Assembly: GCA_958299035.1 (NCBI GenBank)
Contig: CATQJL010000112.1
Span: 65,813,117 to 65,877,116 of the forward strand
DNA: 64,000 nt
Source of the DNA: Cylicocyclus nassatus
Lineage: Eukaryota > Nematoda > Chromadorea > Rhabditida > Strongylidae
Direction of reading: 5' to 3'
Every line of letters starts with the position of its first letter. Position 1 is the stretch's first letter. Positions 1 through 11,900 of this stretch are shown piece after piece. The notes below the pieces were generated by a model. The model saw only the letters and a program-made list of their open reading frames with translations. It made no database searches and had not been told where the DNA came from. Position numbers and translations under genes: made by a program.

Positions 1-330
1 AGCAAGAAGGATGACTGAAGTACCTCTTAAATTAGGTGAGCTTGATCACAGAAACAGGGCACCATTGCCTACGCTACTGGCGCATGATCAGACTCTCACC
101 TCCCTCTTGCCGTCAACTGCTCAAAACAAAAGTATCTTTACTGTATACAGCTGTAAAAAAACACGTATGTACTATCCGTCTAAGTAGGACAGACGAGAGG
201 AAGACTGAGCTTCGAAAGCTTTTAAAATGATTGAAAAGTGCGAAAAAGATAGAGAGCCCAGAGTTTGCAAAGTTTCAGCTAAATCGGTTGAGCTGCGCGT
301 TTTTATAACGCACATAGCTCCAAACTGACA
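1..330. repeat. Left edge of a diverged segmental duplication
   Basis: This stretch resembles 52,290-52,560 in the same orientation, with shared runs such as AGAAACAGGRCACCATTGCCTAC, ATGATCARAC and CGTATGTACT. It is diverged and contains no convincing reading frame. Together with the matches at 5.2-13.7 kb versus 54.8-62.1 kb, it suggests that the left part of the window and 52.3-62.1 kb descend from one duplicated segment. Confidence 0.5.
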
Positions 331-348
331 GTTTTGAGTTTTACTAAT

Positions 349-1172
349 CTTATATATAAAGCTGAATGTCTGTTTGTCTGTATGTATGTATGTCTGTCTG
401 TGTGTACGTATGTTCCGAATAGAAAATTCCATTTCTGAACCGATCCGGACCAAACTTGGCACACATACACTTCGGGCCCCGGCGGGTGTCATAGGCTACT
501 TTTCGTCATCGATCGATATCGATTTTATCGATTTTTACCGATTTTTTGCAAAGTTTGAGCTAGGGGGCTGGAAGTTGGCACAGGGGGGTAATCGAGCATG
601 CTGATCATCCCCAAGGGGGGTGATCAGCATGCTCGATTACACCCCTATGCCAAATTCCAGCCCCCTAGCTCAAATTTTCAAAAAATCGATAAAATCGATA
701 AAAGTAATGGACGATCTTGAAAACTAATATTGTATTCGTAATCTGCATGCTCGATTACCCCCTGTGCAAACTCCCAGCCCCGCAGGTCAAACTTTACAAA
801 AATAATCGATAAAATCGATAAAAGTAATGGACGATCCTGAAAACTAATATTGTGTTCGTAATCAGCATGCTCGATTACCCCCCCCTGTGCAGAATCCCAG
901 CCTCGCATGTCAAAATTTACAAAAAAATCGATAAAATCAATAAAAGTAATCGATATCTGAAAACTAATATTGTATTCGGAATCCCCATGCTCACTTCCCC
1001 CCCCCTGTGCCAACTCATAGCCCTGTAGGTGAACTCTGCGAAAAAATCGATAAAAATCGGTAAAATCGACATCGATCGATAACGAAAAGTGGACTGTGAC
1101 ACCCGCCGGGGCCCGAAGTGTATGTGTGCCAAGTTTGGTCCGGATACGGCGGAGCCGGGTAAGCCAGCTGGT
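349..1172 (-). mobile_element. Palindromic repeat family with CTGT-rich end, copy 1
   Basis: One end has TATATATAAAGCTGAATG followed by a CTGT/ATGT-rich stretch. The other end reads GGCGGAGCCGGGTAAGCCAGCTGG. The motif ACCAAACTTGGCACACATAC occurs near 449 and, inverted, near 1,121, so the element folds back on itself. The centre holds about three subrepeats of roughly 115-125 bp (near 640, 765 and 895), each with ATCGATAAAATCGATAAAAG and GCTCGATTACCCCC. A short palindrome with TAATCGAGCATGCTGATCA lies at 590-640. The same family recurs at 34,126-34,926 in the opposite orientation and in degraded form at 10,957-11,530. No protein is encoded. The ends are vaguely Helitron-like, but the class is uncertain. 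Confidence 0.6.
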
Positions 1173-1189
1173 ATTATATATAGATCAGT

Positions 1190-1560
1190 GGAGTACCGAG
1201 GGGGAGGAGAGGCGGGAGCCCCTTCCCCCCCCCCCCGAGAATGGGTCGCAAAATTTTTAAAAGTTACTTAAGTGTGTTATAAAAATGTGCGGAGGACTTG
1301 TTTTTACTTGTAAATAATTAGAATAATTTTTAAAATTTGAAAATTCAAATTAGCCTTAGCCTTGTAAGCCGCCACGCCCACGCCCCTTTTTTTTCTGGAA
1401 TTTTGGGGTCAGGGGCCCGGAAAAATTTTGGGAAACATCCCAAAAATTTTTCGGAGTGCGTGGCTGACGTTGCGTCAGCACCTTCAGCACCTTCATTAGA
1501 AAAAAATTTTTGTCGCCCCCCCCCCCCAAGCCGAAATCCTGGATACGCCATTGATATAGA
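1190..1560 (-). repeat. GGCGTATCCAGGATTT-type dispersed repeat, copy 1
   Basis: On the minus strand it begins AATGGCGTATCCAGGATTTC, followed by a G-run and GGCGACAAAAATTTTT. It ends beyond a second G-run that precedes CTCGGTACTCC. A related copy lies at 13,708-14,040 on the plus strand and shares the GGCGTATYCARGAKTTTCG start and the GGGTCGC / GCGACCC end. Short open frames here are repeat-derived. Confidence 0.5.
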
Positions 1561-1564
1561 TATA

Positions 1565-2422
1565 GGCCCGTAGTAAACCCCACTTCACTTCAGATGATCT
1601 CAACTGAGGGGCTGAGTTGAGGTATTCAAGATAAACTGACTAGCGATCACTCTCACGTGCTTAAAAATGCGACCTGATGCGAAGGGTTAGCGTCAGGGCA
1701 TATGCCGCGATGAATTCACCTGAAATCCGTAAGAGCAGCCTCGATTTTGAGATAAATTGATGAGATGAATTGACCGAAATAGTATGCAACGGATGAGACG
1801 CAGAGAAAAATCCCGTAAGTTGCTCGTGAGTAACTTACGGGACATCGTACTTGACGTATTGTTGCAGTACAAGAACGCGCAAAACTGCACAATACGGTGC
1901 CCAAAAAGGAAAGGATCAATGAACAGCTGATTTCGGCAAAAAAACAGAAGAATAGGTTTTTTCCTTTTTGCAGAGTTTGCTTAGGTTTTTTCTACAGAGG
2001 CTATTAAGAGCGACAATCTCTTTATTTATTTCCATTCGATTTTGTCTCTACTTCCTCAATTTTTGATGAAATTTTGGTTAAAAAAACGCAGTTTTGTTTT
2101 GTGCATTCATTTGGTTTGTGGATTCCTTGATAGCGGCCGTCATCGATTTTCTTCGATAGTGGCCGCTATTAAAGATTTCGCCAAAAATTCGCCACTTTTC
2201 GGCGCCGAACCACGGTCGTGCGGGCTGAGCAGTCACATACCTGTTTAACCAAGCCTGCACAAGAGGTGTAGGTGTTTCCTCTTTGATAGCGCGCAAGACT
2301 TTTATGCCTGAAAAGCGATCCGCATTTAGATCAATAGCTCGCGGGATGCTAGACCGAGGCGCCATAGATCAACTCAGGTCCTTCTCAGGGCAGATCCCTT
2401 GAAGGGGGGTTTACTACGGGCC
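1565..2422. mobile_element. Non-autonomous DNA transposon, 3-bp TSD family, copy 1
   Basis: Imperfect terminal inverted repeats read GGCCCGTAGTAAACCCCAC at the left and, inverted, GGCCCGTAGTAAACCCCCC at the right. The copy is flanked by ATA on both sides, a candidate 3-bp target duplication. The second copy (50,651-51,762) is flanked by AAT on both sides, which supports the boundaries. No transposase is visible. Internally it has CGTAAGTTGCTCGTGAGTAA and its inverse around 1,813-1,845. It is 858 bp, while the second copy is 1,112 bp because of an extra internal segment. Confidence 0.65.
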
Positions 2423-2804
2423 ATAGAGACACTCGTGAACCAGAATCACGGCACTTGGCCGTCGACGATGATTCGGTTAAAAAGTGATGTAAGGTATTCT
2501 TTCTGCATCTTTGATGTGCATGACCTAGTCGATGTCTTGCTTCTCTCTACATCGGGCAGCTGCCATTTGTCATCTCCAGCAGATTCTTCCAGCTCATCGT
2601 AGGCTTTTTGTAGTGTGCCTCCTTTGCCGCGGCTGCCAAACTTTCCACTCGAGTTTATCGAAATCGAGGGAAATCCTCGCTTGTGTAAGAGTGCTGCCAC
2701 TTTTCAAAAAACTTCTTTCTGCTCTTTGATTACTTGGTGGACTAACTAAGACCACACCAGATCTGCTTGTCGACAATTAGGCGTCCTGGCTGGGTGTTCC
2801 TCAA

Positions 2805-3170
2805 ACTTGCAACGAAGTGCGGCAACGCGAACGACGCGTGCGACGTCGCAACTTTTCTTACAATTAGCTTTCAATACAAAGAGAAAAATCGTAATTCCAA
2901 TAATGATGCGTATCGTGTACAACATGGATACTTTCGGATACAATTAGAAACTGAGTTCTTGTTCCTATCTTTCAAGAAAGTACTGAAGTCCCTCTCAGAC
3001 GACAAAATTCAAACACTTCGAATTCACTCAGAACTCTGGGTATGGACCTTATCTGATATGCTGATTACAGATGTAGCACGCAATCTACGAATCAAGGTCC
3101 CTTTGTTGGCTAACGGCTGAAAGTACCCTCTTTTTCGCCGCGCGCGATCTCGCGGTCCGAAACGTGTTGA
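2805..3170 (+). repeat. Left-truncated copy of the AACACGTTTCGGACC element
   Basis: This segment matches 39,758-40,117 closely, including AACGAAGTGCGRCAACGCGA and CGCGGTCCGAAACGTGTT at the right end. The complete relative at 39,572-40,117 has the inverted terminus AACACGTTTCGGACC, which is missing here. The open frame running through it (2,767-3,120) is shared only as DNA and is not considered a gene. Confidence 0.55.
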
Positions 3171-4222
3171 GAAAGCTTTCCTGGCTTGTAGATGCAAGTG
3201 TTCAGTTGAAGATCCAACACGAGTAATCGATGTTGTGGCGCAAATGCATGCGTCGCTATAGGTACGACCTTTGTGCTCATCGCCATCGGCAAGTGACATC
3301 GGCGCAGGATCCAGTAGTCGATCTGCGCTAAGCGGCTCCACTCGCATACGTGATCAAATGCCATTTCTTTCGAAGTTGTGCGCTTCGGCGGCTTCCAGGA
3401 TGCGTACTCCGTCCTCGTTCCGTGGCCGTATCCATTTAGACCATGGTATCGCTTGAATCCATCATGTGCTGGCCCATGCGTCCGCTGGCGTTTCTTACGA
3501 AGATGTAGTTTGCTGCATCGAGTGCTCTTAGCAGGATGTCGAAGTCCCTTCGAAACGTGTCCTGCTCAGCCTTGGCACATGCGGATGGCTGGCGTACACG
3601 ACACTACACTCATCTCCTCAAACTTTATCGCCATCAGTCTGTCTAAAGTACGCGTCACGTCGTTCACTAACTCGCGCTATTTACCGCTGACGAGGTTCGT
3701 GACTCGTTCTGCGGCTTGCTATCGATGTTGTGAAGGCGGTATCTCTTGCCGGTGACGTTGGTCTGCCTCCTCCTTGTTTCTTGTACACATGCGATGTCGA
3801 TGTTCGCTTCCTCATTCTATCGCATAGCTCTCATCTGCGGCTCGTTAGCGTTCTTCATAAGTTAATCGTCGTTAGTCGAACTTCCTGAACTCGCTTCTTG
3901 GTCAGTCTCGTCCGGGAACAGGTACCCCTAGCTCACCATTCGCCCCATGCAGGCAATGGCGCTCGCTTCTGGAGAACGCCGTAGCAGCTTGACGAAATCC
4001 TTAATAGTCCCATGTATGTGTCACGATCGATTTACAGTTCCTGGTGCGTCTCTCCGCCTGACGGGCAGGCCTCGTCATTTGCCGGGGTTGATCCCCGTTG
4101 CCAGGCGGTACGCGCGCAGGTGACGTTGGGACATTGCCGGCCTGCTGTTTGATCCATTTACCTACTCTGATCTCACGACTACAGGACGCTCCCAATTTTT
4201 TGAGCTCGACCAGCCTGAACAT
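3170..4222 (-). pseudogene. Decayed RTE-clade LINE, 5' region and endonuclease
   Basis: Minus-strand frames carry the signature of an apurinic-type (EEP) endonuclease in broken pieces: IACVQETRRR near 3,790, then HGLNGYGHGTR near 3,440, then AQIDYWILRR near 3,315, then QHRLLVLDL near 3,215. These are the catalytic Glu motif, the Gly-rich loop and the Asp/His motifs in the usual order. Upstream (4,222-4,000) an open frame of 73 codons with an RVPPGNGDQP segment may be the element's leader. Stops and frameshifts separate the pieces, and no reverse transcriptase follows because the copy ends against the repeat at 2,805-3,170. It is related to the fuller element at 27,744-30,796. Confidence 0.65.
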
Positions 4223-4229
4223 ACCAAAA

Positions 4230-5400
4230 AAATGCGACCCGCAGGCTTTCTAATGTGTTGCTCCTTATTTGGAAGAATCGGGCTGCATGGCTACTGCTTC
4301 AAGGCACAGCCAAACGGCCGAGCTGCCTGCTAATCGTGGGGGGCAGGAGTCCGTGCTATTTTTGGGCAAGCAGGCCGCAGAAAAAAAATTCGCTGATTTC
4401 TTACGGTCCGCTTGCAGAAATTTGGAAGACTGTTGGCCAGTTTTAGGCGAATCCTCCGAGAACAATCGCAGATTTTTTTATTAATTAATTGCGGCGCGTC
4501 GCCGCATTCTCGCGGACTTCCCGTGAGATTATGCAATATTATCTAGGGCTGCAGTCCTTTGTGAAGGACGCACGCCCCTGGGACTTTCCGCAGAGAGAAA
4601 GTACCCCAAACTCGGGTAATTGATTTATGATGACATCTCTTCTCACCTTTGGTCGGCGTACGCCCGAAACTGCATAAAAAGAGTCCGAACGCCTGTTGAA
4701 AGTTTGGCCAGCGCTCGCTAAAGGAGATTACTCAACTTGAGCTCGCAGAAAATTTTGCATTGCTACCCGCTGGCAGGACATGGAAAAACCGCTCGCTGAA
4801 GGTTTGACCGCGCCCCAAAATTCTGCTGACCGCTTGAAGAAAAGCGCGAGTTTGCAGACCGCCTGCCCCCACTCACCTGCCAATTCATGCGCTAAGCCCT
4901 AGAAAATGGGTTGAACTTTACCGGACCCGCCCAATTAATGGAAGTTTTCATGGTTTTTCTTTATTAACACATTTTTAGGGCTTATGGGGTTTGGGCTACA
5001 GCGTGCTTGGGGGTCTACTACTTAATCAACCACACTCAGGAAATGTTCATTCTGGCAATCCACTGCCTTTGAAGATAGCGTCCAGGCAAATCTAAACCTT
5101 TGGGGATTCTACGTGGAAAGTAATTTTGACGCCCTAACTAAGCAAGGCACTGAAGCGGCAGCGCAGGTGACTTGCTAACGGCTGCGATACACCTCCAAAC
5201 TGGATTCCAGGATTGAACTTCGCATGGATTCATGGTACAACCCATAAGTTTCGCGCGAGGACCTGCGCACAAAAGACATCATCAAATTCTTACAATACTC
5301 CTATCTCTAAGCGTCAGCGCCCAAAAAATCGAAATTATCAGCTATCAATAGGACCGCCTGCCATTAGGATTAAAAGTAGCCATACTTCGTTAGCGTCTGT
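4230..5400. other. Stretch with no recognisable gene
   Basis: This is a relatively GC-rich, mosaic stretch with short open frames only. The right end (from about 5,335) begins to resemble the paralogous segment near 54,840, sharing GGACCGCCTGCCAT. I see no conserved coding signal, RNA gene or clear element boundary. Confidence 0.4.
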
Positions 5401-5408
5401 TGCAAGCT

Positions 5409-5645
5409 TTAGGTTTCGGGCATCACGCGATTTTATCGTCGCGATTAATCGCGACAACACAGATGTGACAATATATTGCATGCCGTCTTCTTGCATTTCG
5501 GTAGTGATAGTTTTCCCACACGACCAAGCGTGACTGACTATCACAACCGAAATGCAAGATGATCGGCATGCAATAGACTCGCAGGTGTTTCTTCTTTTGA
5601 AAGAATTGCGGCGATGAAATCGCGTAAACTTTGTCCCAGGCCTTA
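5409..5645. mobile_element. Degraded foldback MITE of the CGCGATTTNATCGTCGCGA family
   Basis: The ends are inverted copies: ACGCGATTTTATCGTCGCGA on the left and GCGGCGATGAAATCGCGT on the right, the latter followed by CCCAGGCCT. An internal hairpin pairs GCATGCCGTCTTCTTGCATTTCGG with its inverse around 5,478-5,571. A better preserved relative is at 24,430-24,633. The copy lies just upstream of methyltransferase copy A. Confidence 0.6.
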
Positions 5646-5982
5646 CAGTGTCGGGTTGCCGCTGCTGCTGATAACCTTACATCCCAAGCAGATCTGAATT
5701 TCGTCGCTAAGCTGTTTCTAAAACCTATAGTCATCCTTTGTTCAAAAGTATTCATGAAAAAAGGTGGAGAGTGGAAACTTAAAAAAGAGGTGTGTCTTGC
5801 GGTGTGTGAAAACAGCAAGCACGCTCCTCCACTCTGCACTTGCCAAAAGCAATGGCAACGCTGAAGTCATTGACTCAAGCTCGCAATGCACGAGCAAACT
5901 TTTGGGGTCGCATTCGTACTTTTCTGCAGCATAAAGAGCTGCGCAATCATCACTTCTTGATACTAAATTGTAATGAATTCAG

Positions 5983-8900
5983 GGACGCCATCATTCTTGA
6001 CGATGGAACTCCCCTACAAGTTGTAGACGTAATGCTGCTACCTCTGAATATCTCTTTGCAAAAGTGAGCCAAGGTTTTTTTTTCTAAAGAAAGTTTCTTG
6101 AGTAATATATAAGCAATTCTCAATCTGCATTCATAACGGTCACATCAAGGTGGTGTGCCTTTGCGGCATGCGGCTTCTCATAAAACAACAAAGTTGCAAC
6201 CATGCGACGCTCTCTCCACCAAAAAAAGAAAACCTGGTAGTTAGCCGCAAAATTTTCCTGAAGATCGTGCAATGGTTTCGCAGATTGCGCACCGCTTTTT
6301 TAACTTCGCCTAACCTTTTCACAAAGAAAAGAGACAAAGAAATTTTGAGCAACCGTCTTCCAGAACTTATTCTTTTGGCAATTTGCAGCCACCTAACATT
6401 TCTAAAACAATTGGTCGTGCACTTAGTGTGGTAAAGTTATAGGGCTTATCAATCGCAGTGTCGGGTGAACCAGCATCTTCACTTTCGCGCCGGACTCTGC
6501 ATCTCTTCCGTCAACATGCTCTCTAATCATATCCAATTGATGGATGCTCCCCCGTTCCCACGCTCGCGGTGGGAAAATAATACTGCGCTTGATAAGCCCT
6601 GTAATTTAGCTGTTTATCAGGTTAAAAAGAATGAGCTTTTTATTTCCCCTTGTGACATCGCAACAAGGCAAATCCCAGAATTGCAAATGGGATACCTTGT
6701 GTGCAAAGCAAGCTCGACAAAAATGGCACTACTGGTATTCCAAGAATTCAGATCAAAGTTCAAAATAAAATCTGAAATGTTTCAAGTGACCGAAAACTCG
6801 AAAAAAACCGTATTTTCTTCCCAAAAAAATGTCTGTGGATTTCCAGCTTCCTCACGGACATACATCTCTCATCAAACATTCATATGCGCAGTTGCTGTAA
6901 TTCTTCCTTGGTTAGACATCAAAAAATGAAATTTTGATGCTTTTGTCCCACTGATGCTGGGCTGTTCGCGCGTAAATGATTCCACACTACTTGCCTTGGG
7001 GAGGGAGTAATAAGTAAATTTTCAGCCTTCTAAAAGAGTTAACTCTATTAATTATCAAATTCAGCTTTTTCCTCTTCTGTTCTTCAAATTGAATTCCATA
7101 TTCACCCAGAAATAACTTTTGTAGAAGGCTGAAAATCCCGGGCGTATTTCCCAAGGCAAGTTTAGTATCTAGAATTACTTACGCAGGAACAGCCCAGCAT
7201 CCACTTTGGCATGAAGATTTTTAGTTTTTTGATGTTTGGCCAAGGAATTACAGCAACTGCGTATATGAATGTTGATGAGGGATGTATATCCATGAGCAAG
7301 TTGGTGATCCCGTAGAGATATTTTGGGTAGAAATATAAATTTGTCTAATTTTTTGTTCAACTGAAACGTTTTAGATTCCTTAGATTCTTCGAACTCCACG
7401 TGGATATAGTTTTTTTCAAAAGCAATAAAGCCTTTTTGTCAAGCTTGCTTTGCTCTATCGAATGATACTTCATACAACTTCTAGGATTTGCCTTTTTTGC
7501 GTGCCATGATGAGGAAATAAGAAGCGAAATATTTGCATGAATCTGCATTGGTTATCTTCATTTGACACGTTGAGACAACGCGCGTTTTTAGTTGTCTGCC
7601 TCTTGGGGCAATGCAATGCCTTCCACAGAAAATTCGAAAATTTTACTTACAATTAGCTAAAATTATGCCGATCGTCAACTACAGTATACCTACAGTAATT
7701 CTATGAAGCAAACGAGAAACACAAGAGCATTTTCTAAGGCTTAAGCGTAAGAGAATTTTTAAAACGAATGTATTCCGAAATAGTAGTCTTTTCAACAAAC
7801 TTAAGCCATGACCCATTATGTGGGTCACATTCTCCCAGTTGGCAGACATTGCATGATTCACCATTTGGACCACGTTGTCTCCACTATGATAAATTCCGCA
7901 AATGCTGCAGATCGTTGAATATAACAAGCTTAGGCTTTTCAGAAAAAAAAATTTTTTTTTGAAATAACAAATCATTTTCGAATACTTGCTTTTCGACGAA
8001 TATCTGACTAAAGAAGCAATATTCTACATAGTTACACTAATCTACGTTCTCAATTTCTACCGCAGCATTGATCGTTGCCTTCAACAAACCAAGAGCAATT
8101 TTTTGCTGGTCTTCTGCTGAATTACTATTTAATTTGAAACACGTAAAACGCACCATTACAAAAAGGTTACGGATTTTTGCGGGAGAATGGTAACTATGAG
8201 AAGTATTACAAACTTATTTATAAAGCGCGCAATCTTCTCTTTCTGAAGGCAATCACGATTTCCAAATTACATTTTCGGAAAGGTTATAAAATTAAGGAAA
8301 AGGAGTGCCCTTTTGGTGTAAACTAATGGTGTTGGCAGCTTTCCCTTTGTAAGACGCAAAAAACATCGCCATGCATTCTTGGATGTTTGATGCTTTCTTT
8401 CATTAATTGCTATTTTAAGGTTCCAGATGATGAGGTTTGCTTTTTCTATGGGAGCATATCATTCGTACGTAGGACTTTTGAAGCCAAAACGTAAGTTCCG
8501 GACTTGTTGACCCCTTGGTATTGTTTCGAACAGATTTTTATGTCGCAAAAAGTAACGTCTTTGTCGAAGCTCTTTAATCCACTGCAGCCAGTAGATAAAG
8601 TGGCACCACTCTTACTGACATCGCTGTTGTGCGTGCTACAGATTTCACGGATTTAATGTTTCCGGAAAAGAGGAAATCTATCAAAACCTCAACAAAAAAG
8701 AGGCAATAAAAGCCTGTTTGGCACGAACCAAAAACGCAATCAAACATTGTGCTAATTTCTTTGAAAATGAAGCAGGGCTTGGCATCAGTCATCATCTTTG
8801 TTTGAATGAAAAAATGTACCTTTCAAGGTTTTCAGTAAGATTTCTGCTATTTTGGTTTCACTCTTAACCGTGATATCTTTGTTTGGCTGTATAACCGAAA

Positions 8901-11900
8901 CACCACTAACTGAAACAAATGCCAACATAAGCCTTGCAAGTAACCGCAAATTTTCAGCTTTCTGCCAGGCTAGGGGCTTTTTGCCCTTGAACCCGTATAT
9001 ACAGGCTGTATCAGCCAGCATCGGTCTCGCGTCGGTATGAATTGCGACGACGCACCGTCGCATGCGACGTTCTTTAACGCGCAGCAGAGTTAGCACGCCT
9101 CACACCACGACGTCGCATAACCGATGCTGGTTGGTACAGCCTATACGTACGTTTCGCTGCGAAGGGAAGAGGTGAATAGAGGCTACGCTTTACATCTTAG
9201 TGCATAAACAATATGTATCTTTTGATCACCCATTTTCTGAGGTTCGCTTCTAATACCTCAGAATAGTAAATGACAGCGCATGGTCATATGGGATGGGCTT
9301 TTCATCGTTGTCTACAATACTCTGGGGTTCACCAGAAAATCTTCGCTTTTTTTTCGATGTTGTTGTTTTTCTCTAAACTTAATGAAAAGACTGTAAAGGC
9401 GCAGAGGAACTATTGTGCCAAGCATGTTTCGATAGGGCAAATGGATACTTGTGAGTTTTTCGACTTCCTGTTCCGCAAGCAATGGTTCATTGAGGATCGT
9501 CATTCTCAAAGTTCATGAATTTCATAGTTTATGGTTCATCTACATATGATATTGAATAAAATGACATCTCAAGCAATATTTTTGTTTACTTGCTCTTTTA
9601 AATGTGGAGACATGTTTATGGTACCGCTGTTCTCTCCGCATACGACATTTTTGTACAAGTTACTTTTTTCAAGGCAAAGAAAGAAAACGCAAAACGTGGT
9701 TCCTACTAATCGGGCCACCGGGCTTTTTCACCACTTCATTAAGTCTTTTAGACATGCTTCTGCATGTCTTCTGTCCGGTGTTGTCACATTCGTCTATAAC
9801 ATACTGCCCTAACATTTTCAAGGCCTCCTACTGCTATTGTCCGGATAAAAAGGCTGTGCCAGCATTCTTCATTCTTTTCTGGAGGAGACAACATGGTGAA
9901 CTTTACAGAAGCTGCTGGAGGGTGGCGGAAAACGGCGTGTGATTGACCCGCGTGTATGTTCACATGTGTTGTGCTGCTGAATCATGGTGCTCTTACAGAC
10001 GCTTCGTTGAGAAGATGGCATAAAATAAGCCAATGATTTGATGGTGCAATCTAATTAAGAAAAAATTGAGTTTGGGCGACTGTGACGATAAGAAGATTGA
10101 TTGCCCCAATTTGAGCAAAGTCCACATCATTTCAGCAATAAAATCTCTGGCGAGATTCAATCTATTGTCCGGAAGCATTTTGCATGGTTCACAAGTTTAA
10201 TTTTTTAATGAGAATTTTAGAGCGCAGATTGCGTAGAAGTACCGAGAAGACAACGGCTGTCTTCCTACTACGATGGCGGTGACAGCATTACGTTTCACTC
10301 TACAGCGCATGTGAACATGCACGCGCGCCAATCACCGCCGTTCTCCACTAGCATCGCGAGCAGCTTCTATAAAGGTCACTATACTGTCTTGTCCTAAATC
10401 CTCCAGAAAATCTCTGAAGAATGCTGGCACAGCGTTTTTATGCAGACAGTAGCAGTAAGAGGCCTAATAGCTACAAGCTCCTGCAAGACGAAGGCGATCG
10501 GTTCGATGTGCGACGTGGCTGTGACGCGGCTGTGACGCAGCCATGTCGCAGCCGCATTGCACATCGAACCGACCGCCTTCGTCTTGCAGGAGCTTATAGC
10601 AGTATGTCATAGACGCATGCTTCAAAAGGCATCAAAAACATGCATGAATGTTTGAAGCATGTTCACTGACCTGGAGTGCACCATCTCTTCTAGAAATCTG
10701 AAAATCGCATAAGTACTGTATAGTTACGGAACGCACTGCATGCATTTGATGTGTTCAAAAGAGCTTCTAATACTATTCCCTCAAGTAATTTTAAATCGCA
10801 CATACATAGCGAGATTTTGAGTTGCTAATGTTTCAGTTTCAGAATTAACGGAAGCGGATATCACATCACGATGGAGGATAGATAGGACAGCACTTCTACA
10901 GTTTACCTACTACTACAAAATGATTGGTGCGTGGATGACTTTTACTACTCAACTAACTGGCATATCCGGCTCCGCTCGGCCCTGTTAATGCACTATCATA
11001 AGGGTCGCCATTTTCACACACATCCTTGTCCATGTCCCAGTTTGTACGGCAGTCCCTGTTCCCGCTACGTTTTCGTAATTAGATGCTTACTGACCCTATA
11101 AATTAATTCCCAGCCCTTTAGCTTAAACTTTGCAAGAAATCAATGGAATCGACAAAGGTAATTGAAAATTTGCGAAATATCGACTGGAATGACATATCGA
11201 TATCGATCAATAACGAAAGGCCCTGAGCTTTTTTGCGAGTTCAGCCGGGATTTGGCCAGCACAGAACATAGCACACTTTATCACTCACTAAAGTTGAGTA
11301 CACCAAGCATTTGTAGTCTGTGTTTGGTATGCACGAATTGAGTTCGCGACGAGTTATAAGCAACTGTGATACTGCCAGGTCGGATGCAATTGAAATCGCG
11401 TGAGGCCCGGGGCCAAAAGTAGTTTATGACACGCCCCTGCCTCAAAATATATACGTGCCAAGCTTGGTCCCGATCGGTTCAGAAATAAAATTTTTTGTTC
11501 CGCACATACGTTTTTATAAACAGACATCGGTTATAATTAAGAAAATAGAGTTTTTATTTCAGAGTTACTATTTCTTAGTAATCGCTTCAATCTCTCTCGA
11601 GATTGCGATGGCAAAATTTTGACAATTGGTCTAGGAGGTGGCACAATTAATAGCTTTCTGCATCAAATCTTTCCTCAGGTGAATACTTGTTGCAAAGAAG
11701 TTGTATCAAGATGCGATTGTTTATCAGATGAATATAACCGCAGTGGAGATTGACGGGCAAATGATTAAGATGGCCAGAAAGTGGTTTGGTCTTTTAGAAG
11801 ATGATCATCAACGAGTCATCCAAGCCGACGGAGTCACTTTTCTAGCGGATAGTGTTAAAAAAGGTTTGCTTACTTCTACATTTATGCAAGTGTACCGAAG

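Noticed and set aside
2594..2776. Minus-strand peptide SNQRAERSFLKSGSTLTQ reminiscent of a hAT transposase C-terminus
   Set aside because: Only about 30 residues fit, the frame shifts straight after, and no other hAT motif or terminal repeat was found. It is too weak to annotate.
2767..3120. A 117-codon plus-strand frame
   Set aside because: It is part of a dispersed repeat also found at 39.75-40.1 kb, where the frame is not conserved.
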